Source: Harmothoe impar
Lineage: Eukaryota; Annelida; Polychaeta; Phyllodocida; Polynoidae
DNA: 64,000 nt
Assembly: GCA_947462335.1 (NCBI GenBank)
Contig: OX381704.1
Location: 123,366,004 to 123,430,003, forward strand
Reading direction: 5' to 3'
Part shown: positions 1 through 11,100 of the stretch, one piece after another
How positions within the stretch are numbered: position 1 is the stretch's first letter
Layout: every line of letters starts with the position of its first letter
Program-made: the position numbers and the translations under genes
The notes under the pieces: generated by a model
The model's database searches: none
What the model saw: the letters and a program-made list of their open reading frames with translations, nothing else
What the model was told of the DNA's origin: nothing

Positions 1-1350
1 GAACTTTAGTGGTTAAGGACTGAACGGGAGGAGGAATTCTAGTACTGTTCTAGTTTGCTATGTGGTAAGTGTGAGTGGTGAGAATGCCCCTTTAAGGACT
101 GAACGGGAGGAGGAATAGGACACATTATAAACATCATGGAGGTGTCAGGGACCAGGAGCACTGCACCTACACCTCACTTACAGTACCCATGTACATAGAC
201 AGTGGTCGCTACCTGCAGCACATAACATCCTGACTACACATGCACCACAGAGGCAGTACACTGTAGGGGGTAGGAGGTATCAGGAGTCCACTATACCTAC
301 AGCTTACATATAGTAGGCCTACCCATGTACAATCACACACCACGGAGGCAGTACACTGTAGGGGGAAGGAGGTATCAGGAGTCCACTATACCTACAGCTT
401 ACATATAGTAGGCCTACCCATGTACACTAGACACCACAGAGGCAGTACACTGTAGGGGGTAGGAGGCATCAGGAGTCCACTATACCTACAGCTTACATAT
501 AGTAGGCCTACCCATGTACAATAGACACCTAGTGGTCACACACCACGGAGGCAGTACAGTGTAGGGGGTAGGAGGTATCAGGAGTCCACTATACCTACAG
601 CTTACATATAGTAGGCCTACCCATGTACACTAGACAGCAGTGGTCACACACCACGGAGGCAGTACACTGTAGGGGGTAGGAGGTATCAGGAGTCCACTAT
701 ACCTACAGCTTACATATAGTAGGCCTACCCATGTACACTAGACAGCAGTGGTCACACACCACGGAGGCAGTACACTGTAGGGGGTAGGAGGTATCAGGAG
801 TCCACTATACCTACAGCTTACATATAGTAGGCCTACCCATGTACACTAGACAGCTAGTGGTCACACACCACGGAGGCAGTACACTGTAGGGGGTAGGAGG
901 TATCAGGAGTCCACTATACCTACAGCTTACATATAGTAGGCCTACCCATGTACAATCACACACCTAGTGGTCACACACCACGGAGGCAGTACAGTGTAGG
1001 GGGTAGGAGGTATCAGGAGTACACTATACCTACCGCTTACATATAGTAGGCCTACCCATGTACAATAGACACCTAGTGGTCACACACCACAGAGGCAGTA
1101 CAGTGTAGGGGGTAGGAGGCATCAGGAGTCCACTATACCTACCTACAGTACACAGGTACAGACAGTCGCTGGTCACACCCCACTGCACCTGACCTCCCTG
1201 CTGCACCCACTCCTACCACACTGTAACCCTGCTCTGGAGCTAAGTAAGTTATACTACATCTCTCACTCCCCTCCCCTGTAGACTACCTCCTTAAAGGGGC
1301 ATTATCACTTACCACATAGTAGACTAGAACAGTACTAGAATTGTGAGTGA
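1..1350. mobile_element. TIR-bounded element filled with a ~100-bp minisatellite
   Basis: The segment 33-110 is the inverted complement of 1290-1347: both carry the string TCTAGTACTGTTCTAG and end in AATGCCCCTTTAAGG. Between them, about eight or nine units of 95-115 bp repeat from roughly 240 to 1140, each with the core AGTAGGCCTACCCATGTACA followed by CACGGAGGCAGTACA. There is no coding potential. This looks like a non-autonomous DNA transposon whose interior has been amplified. The left end may start outside the window, and I could not define a target duplication. Confidence 0.65.
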
Positions 1351-1499
1351 TTATGACACTTTAATGGTGAGAGTGCCACTTTTTATCAGCCTCGTAGGAT
1401 CGGCATGATGCTTTGCAGAATGCACATCATTATAGGGCACACATCTAAAATTCAGGGAGCTCATTTAAGATTATGTGCTTTTAAGATAACTTAGAGAAA

Positions 1500-4400
1500 A
1501 CATTTGAATGTGCAATCCCTCTGTAAGTGATGTGACAACGCTGTAGGTGACGTGACAACGCTGTAGGTGACGTTACAATGCTGTAGGTGACGTGACAATG
1601 CTGTAGGTGACGTGGCAACGCTGTAGGTGACATTACAACACAGTAGGTGACGTGACAATGCTGTAGGTGACGTGACAACGCTGTAGGTGACGTGACAACG
1701 CTGTAGGTGACGTTACAACGCTGTAGGTGACGTGACAATGCTGTAGGTGACGTGGCAACGCTGTAGGTGACATTACAACACAGTAGGTGACGTGACAATG
1801 CTGTAGGTGACGTGACAACACTGTAGGTGACGTGACAACACTGTAGGTGACGTGACAACGCTGTAGGTGACGTGACAACGCTGTAGGTGATGTGACAATG
1901 CTGTAGGTGATGTGACAATGCTGTAGGTAGGGGGGGTGATAAATCTACTTTTCTTCGGGGACAGGCTCAAACTATGCATTTGGGTCCAAAAACACGGGAA
2001 ATCACAAAAATATTTTTTTCGGACCCCTGTGACCCCCCCCCGTTCATAGGGTCCGAAGATCCGCCAAATAGTGAGAAAACAGCCAAAATTCAGGCTTTCA
2101 GATTCCTTCTAAAATCAAATCATGACTTCATGAAAATGGTCAGAAACCTTCATATGGGACCCAAAATGACCATTTAAAGTCATATTGTTGTGATTATAGA
2201 GGTGTTTCCCCCTCTGGGGAGGTGGTGCATCCTCGGTAAAATACCGATAAATCAGCTATTTTGAAGGCATTTGCTCCCATACAATCACATCCCTATACTG
2301 CCATAAAAGATCCTCAGGACACCTAATCAGGCAGATTAAACCCTTCTGGAGGGTCCCCTCTTTCTGTCAACTCCCCTTTATGACCCCCCCCCCCCTCCCA
2401 GCATGCACCAATAGCCATCAGATAACTCTCCCCCCCCCCTTCGCCTCTATAATTACCCTATACTGAAATAATGTATTAACATAAGACCTGTCTTTCTTGA
2501 GGGCTCCCTGTTCCTGTTAACAACCCCTTATGACCCACCTCCACCCCATCCCCATCTTCACCCCAAACTTATAGCCATGAAATAACCCCCCCCCCCCTCG
2601 GCTCCATATTACACAGTATAACCATCAGCCCAACCCTCCCTCCATGTGGCACAGTGCACAGCATTGCCTCTTATGGTATGTATCATGCCTGGGAGTGGGA
2701 CAGTGGCGTGGTTAAAAGAGGGCCCCCCCCCCCTCCAAAAAAAAAGAATTAGTGAGCTGGGTCCTTGAGATCACCCTGGTAGGTGTATCTACGGTAGAGG
2801 GAACTGTACTTCAAGTCAAATTTGGGTACAATATTTGGTTTAATATCAAGATATGTATTCATCTGTCCTCAAAGTTTGATATTAGGTTCTACCAACTTAC
2901 CCTTTACCCCATATAGGGGATGGCATAGGTCTATCAAGAACCATGCCTATGTTATATTTCCATGTATCTTTGACAAAATCTGATCTTTAGCATTGCAAAT
3001 GAGGTATCAGGGTTACCTACCCCTCCCCATAATATGATTGCAAGGTTTATTATTGGCTTCAATAATATTTAGGGTTCAGAGTACTTATTTAACACCTCAG
3101 AAAATTGAATTAAATAATTATCTCTTGTCTTATGTCTAGGATACTAACCATGCAAGGTGTAAACTAAGAGATATGGACACCAGTCCTTATTTGGAGTCAT
3201 TTGCAGGCTCCCCCACCCCCACACCCCTCTACCATCCATCATTCTATGCATTTAACCACTTGGTTAAGGAGGAGAGTCAGGGATTTTATTTATTGTTGTA
3301 TCAGGTTATAAGTGATGTTAATATTAGATCTCTGATATAACTATTATAGAATTACTATCTATAATAAGTGTAACAACATGAAGCAGTCATCTTGACCATG
3401 AATACACATGGGGTGAGGTACTAGGCATAGAATGGAGGGGGGGGGGACTGTGATCATTGGTAGGGTAACTCAAAATGAATATAGAGACCTTTGGAAAGGG
3501 TATTATCTATCTGATCTAAACTCATTTTAATATGTTGACGATTCAAATACATTGAAGCAAAGGCCCTACAAGACTTGGGTTATATCCATGCAATCACAAG
3601 AATATAACCTGTAATAGTCTCTTTGGGTCCCTTATCAGTTTTCTGTTGAGGTGGTAAAGCCATTCATGCATGTATGATAAATAGATTATAAGAGGTCTGT
3701 TGGTTGGAGTTCTTAGATGGACTGAGGTAGCCCTCCTCTTTTGTCTGTATAGGGTAAGGGAGGAGATCTGGGCCCCCTCCATATACCCCACCCCTCTTTT
3801 AAACACACCACTGTCTTACTCCCAAGACAGGCTAAGGTGTCTGTGAATGACTTTTGATGTTCAAAGATCCTGATATTCTGAGTACAGTGTAATATAGAGG
3901 CGAGGGCGGAGGGGGGAAGGGAGTTATCTGATGGCTATTGGTGCATGCTATGGGGGGGGGGGTGTTAGGGGTCATAGGGGGTAGTTAACAGAAACAGGGG
4001 GCCTCCAGAATGGTTCATGATGATCTTTTATGGCAGTATAGGGACCTGATTGTATAGGAGCAAATGCCTTCAAAATAGCTGATTTATCGGTATTTTTCCA
4101 TGGACGCACCCCCTCCCCAGAGGGGGAAACACCCCTATAATCACAACAATATGACTTTAAATGCTCTCTTTGGGTCCCAAATGAAGGTTTCTGACCATTT
4201 TCATGAAGGCATGGTGAGGTTTGAGTAGGAATCTGAAAGCCTGAATTTGGGCTGTTTTCTCACTATTTGGCCGATCTTCGGACCCCATGTACGGGGGGGT
4301 CACAGGGGTCCGAAAAAAATATTTCCCAAGTTTTGGGTCCCAAATGCATAGTTTGAGCCTGTCCCTGAAACCATACGACAAAATTAGCGATTTAACACCC

Positions 4401-4655
4401 CCCCTACTGTAGGTGACGTGACAATGCTGTTAGTAACGCTACAACGCTGTAGGTGACATGACAATGCTGTAGGTGACGTGACAATGCTGTAGGTGAGGTG
4501 ACAACACAGTAGGTGACGTGACAATGCTGTAGGTGATGTGACAACACAGTAGGTGACATGACAACACTGTAGGTGGCGTGACAACACTATAGGTGACATG
4601 ACAATGCTGTAGGTGACGTCACAGCACTGTAGGTGAGGTGACAACACTGCAGGGG
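1500..4655. mobile_element. Foldback-type element with tandem 20-bp repeats forming its outer arms
   Basis: Two long inverted arms (about 1500-2470 and 3885-4655) match in opposite orientation. The outermost part of each arm is a tandem array of a 20-bp unit, CTGTAGGTGACGTGACAACG, with about 21 copies on the left and 12 on the right. The inner arm is unique sequence containing the shared words GGGTCCAAA, TTTTCGGACCCCTGTGACCCCC and GATTTATCGGTATTTT. The 1.4-kb centre (2470-3885) is AT-rich with poly-C or poly-G runs and no gene. Long arms built from short direct repeats are the definition of foldback elements. No transposase is present, so it would be non-autonomous. Confidence 0.75.
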
Positions 4656-5073
4656 TCTCTTCCAGCTGTGGTATACTATACATATACATCCTAAATTAAA
4701 AAATGGCGGCCTTCATACTTCTGGCCAATAGGGCATTGTCCTGGAGGTGCCAGGCACCACCACTTTGGCATAGAAATATAATTAATATGACTATAAAGGT
4801 ACACTGTCAAACACTCTTTTCGAAATGTTCATTTAAGTTAGCTAGAGTCAATATTTTTAATCTAAAACAAAAATAGAAACCTCAGAGAGCATTTATTCTG
4901 AGGTACATTAATGGCCTTGTGTGAGGGTGACGGCTTTAATTAGTTTTGTGATGATGTGAACCTGCAAATACGGCTAATAATTATATACACCATTTTAGTC
5001 CACACCTGTACGTACACAGCCTGTACAGCTTATAACTATATACACCATGTTACTCCACACCCAGATATCCAAC

Positions 5074-5143
5074 ATGGCCTTAAGCAGGGAGGAGGTGTGC
5101 CGCATCATCGATGATGCCAGGCCTGACCTGCTGTCCACACTAG
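5074..5143 (+). CDS. NLR gene exon 1 (start of CARD-like 1), GC donor
   Basis: ATG in context CCAACATGG opens a short exon reading into ARPDLLSTL. It stops being compatible with exon 2 unless the intron begins at GCAAGT (5144), a rare but accepted GC-AG donor, which leaves phase 1. The downstream acceptor TTTACAG|AC supplies the two missing bases. Intron 1 is 9.16 kb, of which 8.6 kb is the Polinton. Confidence 0.7.
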
Positions 5144-8100
5144 GCAAGTATTTGTATTCCTAATGTAGGTACTATTCCATATAGATTGGCAACTGATTCA
5201 GGTTAGTAGTATAGTATGTATCGGAACGGGACTATGGTTAACTACTGTTTATTACTCAATCGATATGCAGCCAATCAGAGGCCGCCATTTGGTCACGTGA
5301 CCCGTTGCCATGGTAACGTGACCTACTTAGGGCTCTCAGCCAATCAGAAGCCAGCATTCTGGGTGACCTACTGACCTAGTTAGAAGCTCTCAGCCAATCA
5401 GAGGCCGGCATTCTGGTAACCATGGTAACGTGACCTACTTACGTCATGTGACCTACTTAGGCTCAGCCAATCAGAAGCTGGCATTCTGGTAACTAGGGTA
5501 ACGTGACCTACTTAGGGTTTGTTTGTAAACAAAACCACGTGGCTCTCTTGTTTGTAAACAACACCATGTGACACGTGACTGTTTGTAAACAAACAAACAA
5601 AAAAGTTATGTAACTTATATATAGAAATAAAAACACAACAAGATATTTTCTTTTTTTTTCATTTTATTCTTTATTTTCATTTCAATCAAAAAAACACACA
5701 AGTTTATGCTTTTTTAGCTCGCTTCTTCGATTTGCAACAACCCAACAGGCCGCAAAGTCTCACGCCGCCGTCACTCGCACCACCACACCCCGGACGACTT
5801 CTCTCCAATAGACATTGCACGACTTTGGATAAATCCAACACCATTTCGGCAAGGCAGAGAATCTTTGCCTCCATGAAACGGCCGCCATCGCAACAACCCG
5901 TCACAACAGCATCATCGATAGCTTCTGACTCACTGTCCGGTCGCTCAGCTTTGGGATTTTGCTCATGCGCATGACGCACTTCTTGGAGTTTCTTGTTCGA
6001 CATGCTTCAATTAGGAAATGAACGCAATGAGGTCCACAGGTGTCAGCAGAAGTGTCTTGTAGTTGAACGCGGTTTCTTTGCCACTTGAACGGAGCAGAGC
6101 GTTCCACGAAAGACAAGAACTCCGCACTCAGCGGCGGTAAGCCGAAGGAATCAAAGTAGTACACTTCACCCGTGCTCGACACGTAAAACGCCACCCAATG
6201 CTGACCTGGTAAATGTTGCGGATCTGTGTTGCTCACGAAACAAGTGTCTTTGATAGGGTGCTTCGGAATAGTGTCACAAGAGAAAACACCCAGGAAACGA
6301 TGTTTTGTGTGAACGTTTTCCTTCAACACTCTGCTTATTTCAAGCGTGTTCATACGATACGCTAAGTACCGCTGTCTTGTCTTCAGTTCATGTGGTAGTC
6401 GGTGATGGGGTGTCGATCTCGGGTCAGCTCGACGACGTTGTCGTACACCAAGTAGAGTAGCACCATTGTTGTCGCTTGTAGCGCCGAGCGGAAACTGACT
6501 TCCACCCTCAGCTGACCCGCTCTTATAAGGTTCACGCAACACCCGTCGTGCGATCTGTCTGGGGTTAAATCGAGGGGGAACACCGTGTAACCGTTCAGGA
6601 ATTGATCGTATGAAATACCGCAGGAGCGCGCGCCCTCGTACATCCCCGTTTCCGTGTGTAGCGCCAAGTACTCTCTCACGGCCGCTTTGGTCTTAAAGTC
6701 GGGCACGTAGGCGTCGTTTGGCACTTTCTGATCGTTCACTATCACTTGAAGCGAGCTGATGTCGTAATGCCTCATCTCGAACGGGTTCTTGGTGTAGCTA
6801 CCGTTGAAGGCGTCGTGGTCTAGGAAGCAAATCATCATCGACTTGGGAAGCTGGCCTGTGTTGGAGTGCGTGTAGCTGTGATCTCTGTTACCTTGAGGGA
6901 TGGCGTACGTCGTCACCTCCACTCTGTTTACCGGGTAGTCGAAGGGACCGTGTTCTATCACCGCTCTCTCGTGCGTTTCCGCTACAGCGTCCGCCACCAA
7001 CACGCGTCGCACGTAGAGCTTTGCTTTGTAGATCTTCAAGCTGTAGCCTCCGTCAGCGGCGCACATCAGATAGAAAGAGGGCGCTGCCTGTTTCAGAGTG
7101 AGATTGATTTCTGTCTCTCCAACGATGAGCTTCGGTTGATGAGCCAGGTCAAAGTGCAGTCGCGCCATCAGCGAAAAGCGCATGTTGGAGATTAGCTTCC
7201 TGCGCACTTTGTACCCCGCATTCGCGTCAGTCAACGCGTCAAACTGACCAGGCGTATCTTCATGCCACCGCTGGGCGCTCATGACGCCGTTCTTCACGTC
7301 TTTGTTGTAGTTGAGTAACCCTTCCATGTAAGCTCGGTAAGGGTAGGTCTCGGTGTTGCCAGACACTTTGAAACCGCCGATGGAGACTTGGACGTCTTTG
7401 AAGAGCGAGTGAGCCAAGTTGTTCACCGGAGCTACCGCGTCGGTGTCCTTGAGCGCCGCTCCGTTCGCTTTCAGGACTTGACATTCCAGATGAAGGTAAT
7501 TCTCGTTCAAGTCTGTGTACTCTTGCGACTTGTTGATGGTGAAATTTATGTTACCTCCATCCTCTAAAGAGTTTTTTTGTTTCTATCCCCAGGAAAGACG
7601 ACTTTAAGATAGTAGTCTGAGTCGGCGCTACTGTGTGCAGGTCGAGCTCAGAGAGCGCGCACTCGTTACTGCTCTCGTGTTTGTAAGCCATTGTGTTCTC
7701 TCTTCTTTTTCCATATTTCGTCGATTTGTTTGTTAGTTGGGAGATCTTGTCGGTAGAAAACTGTTTCGCTGTTTTCCGAGCTGACTTGAGCCGGCGCCAT
7801 TTTCAACGTCTTGTGGTGAGTGCGATTGTAAGAAGACACTACATGGTGCAGTACGTCTACGTAGCGATACGTGCGCTTGTGTGTGAAATAACGCCACAGC
7901 TTCTCCTTCAGACTGCGGTTCAAGCGCTCCACTAGACTAGCTTTTATGTCGTCGTTCTCGCCAGTGAAAAACTGTATGCCCTCGCTCTTCAAGTGATCTT
8001 GAAAGATCTTGTTCAAAAACTCTTTCCCCTTGTCTGTCTGAACAGTGCGCGGTCGTCTCTCGCCAGTGTCTGTCATCTTTCGGAAGGCCTCGGTAACATC

Positions 8101-11100
8101 AGCGCCGCTCTTGGATTTAATGGGAACGGCCCACGCGTACCTAGAGAAAACGTCGATCGCCGTCACCACGTACCGGAAGCGGTCGTTGTGAGACGCCAAA
8201 GCCTGCATGTCCATCAGATCTATCTGCCACTGCTGATCGATTGCGCCGGTTATAGTCTTGTTCCTTGCGAATTTTCTCCGAATGGGTTTATGTTTAGTGT
8301 AGGCGTCCAGCGACACTAAAGCATCTAGGATGACGGCCGGGTTTAGGTGGCGAAAATGATGTTTCTGGAGTTTAGTCACGCTAGTGAAACTGGAGGGTGC
8401 TTTGATGTCGGTATATCTAGCTACTACGCGCTTCTTTTCTTTTTCCTTCTTGGTCAGTCTCTTCACTGGTTTGCCCATGGTCGGCCTGTTGGGGGCGTGA
8501 AGGACGCCGCCGCCGCTAGGTGGTTGCACCCTTTCCTTTTCTTACTCGCCGCGCTCCTATAGGAAGTCGGAGTTTGGAAAAGTTCACTGCCCTCCTCGTC
8601 GTCAGAGGATTGATCGTCCACCTGGAGAGAAGAGTCTGCTGCTGCTACTGCTGCTGCTGCTTCTCCTTCTTCCGAGTCGAAGCTCGGTCGTTTCCGACCT
8701 CTGTCAGCAAGCCGTGTGTCCAAGCTTTGGCCAGGTCCGCTCGCTTTATACAGATGGTTTCCGATCAAGGAGTCTGTGGGAACTGCTTCGCGCAGCGCTT
8801 TTGTGAACGGAGAGTAGCCCGCCGGTCTGGGCGCCGTCTTCCTGAACCTGGCGGCTTCGTTCAGTAAGTCCACTATGTTGATGCGATGCTCAGGTGGTAT
8901 TCTCCGACCCGACATCTCGCGCACCGCACCGTCCTCGTTCCACTTGACCACACCGGATTTCTCCAATTGTTTGTACAGCGCCACGGTCCGGGTGCGATTC
9001 CTCTTGGGAACTTGGTTCACCAACCGCTCAAGTAGGGACGCGCTGGCTTCTTCAGCAGACTGACGGAGGTGAGCCGGGGGCGAAGAAGTGTAGGACGAAG
9101 AGATGTTGCTGTTGTTGGGATTCGCGAGAATAAATTGCAATCTATTCAACAACCTTCGGTATTTCAACATTTTCTCGCGCGATTCCAAAGTGGGATCGTT
9201 CAACACTAAGTCCAAGTCCCTGTATATACACTGTAGCACCTGGTGCAAGGCCGCGTCGGGATGAAGGGACTGTTCTGCCTGCTTGTGGTAATAGGCCATA
9301 TCGGCAGGTAGGCGGGCGGCGGTGGCAGGAGCGGAACTCTCGTTCTTTTCAGTACGCTCATCAGGAAGAGGAGGAAGGTTTGGAGCAGTAGAAGTACTAG
9401 CAGCAGCGACTGCAGTAGTAGCAGCGCTAGTAGTAGCAGCAGCGGGCACATGATGAAGTAGACCTGCTCGTGATGATTTGTAGAGCGTCTCAGGATCCAC
9501 GAGCGCTAAGCGTTTGTAGTGTTGTTGCTGCTCTGAGTCCGTCATGGGGACGACGGTGGCGATGACGCTGGCGGTGGCGGTAGTGGTGGTACTGTCGGGG
9601 AGTAGGTGTCGAATGAGGTGTCTCATATACGGAGAATGCTCTTTATAAGCGGTAAGGCCATCCCTATGAGAGCCGGAATGAGGAAACCTCCCTCTTGTAC
9701 CAAGACGCGTCTCTTTTTTTTGATGGGCGTAGATTTTTTGCCGACCTCCCTCAACACGTCAGCCGATTCTCGAAGCTTGTCCAGTTGATTGTCGCTGAGC
9801 GGGATGTTCCCTACCAGTAAATTGTGACAGATCTCACTCAACGCTGCGATCAGATCGTCGCTTCCAGAGTCTATTAGATGCGAGCAGTCCTTTGGCGAGC
9901 ACTTAGCTAAGTGCTTGAGAGTACCAAAGTGTCTTTCGAGTAGATGAGAAGACATTTTTGCTACTGCTTTCTCTTGTTCTTTTTTTTGTCTAGCGGTACG
10001 AATACTAGCTGAGAGTGTATGGACGTCAAAGAGGAGCGTATTCTCAGATCGTCAGGTGTTGCCTGCTTGAAGTCCAGAAGGAGGTATGAGTGAGGTCGCT
10101 TGAGTTCATGGGTAAATATACTAGAGAGGGCCGCCACGTTGGAGGGAAACACCTGGCGAGACAGACTAGCTATTTGCCCCATGTCGCGCGGGTTCTTGAA
10201 AACGATCATGTAGTGAGCGTTCAGACTCATAGTTCGAAAGTCGGGTGATTTCTGGAATAGGTTCTGAGTGATATATATGACGCTCACGTTCCAGTGATGG
10301 GAGTATTTAGTAAAGATGTCGGCTACCACTTGCTGATTGGAACTGCTCATCAGATCGTCCAATATCAGTAGAGTGTGTGGTCGTAAAGCGTCTTCTGCTA
10401 CTTCCACGTCTCCCGCTATAGACTCTTTGCTAGGAAGACCTTCTCTGAGTTGCACACCGTACTGATTTTGCATTTTTTCAAACAGAGGTTGCCACTCGCC
10501 GTAATGGTAAAAAGTCTTTTCCACCGGCGGCGTGACCAAATTGTTCACGTCGCTCAGAAATTGATCCGCCAAGCGCGATTTTCCACAACCCGACGGACCG
10601 CTAATGATACAACTAAAGGGTCCTTGTAGTCGAGCGTCGAAATGAATTTCTGTGAAGAGTTTGCTTTTACTACTCGACATTTTTTTGTTTTTTTTCAGGA
10701 CGCGTCAGAGAGTAGTTGTGTGTCTGACTGTCTGCTGTGTTTCTCACTCGAACGGTCGGTAGTGAATGGTTGTGGAGAAAAGTCAGCCGACCTTTTTATT
10801 GATACCGGCCGGTGTCACAGTAGCGGCGGCAGAAGTGACTTTTTTTTCTTTTTATTTTTGCGATAAAATTCTATTTTCACTCAATAGTCATAAATGTTTG
10901 TATCAGACTCCAGAGGAGTCTGATACAAATATTTATTTTTTAAAAAAAAAGAAGAGGAGGAGGAGGAGGAGGAGGAGGAGGAGGAGGAGGAGGAGGAGGA
11001 GGAGATTAATTTATTTATTTATTTTTTTTGATCATTTAGGCAAAGCTCGTCGCTTTGCCGCTTTTTTTTCTATTTCTGTGTTGTGACACGATCGTCTCGA

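Noticed and set aside
1481..1918. Minus-strand ORF reading SRHLQRCHVTYSVVTSPTAL repeats
   Set aside because: A 20-bp tandem repeat cycles through three frames, giving open frames by chance.
6383..6542. Longer protease start at 6542
   Set aside because: The extra N-terminal 63 residues lie inside the capsid gene in another frame and do not resemble the protease; the ATG at 6353 fits the family start.
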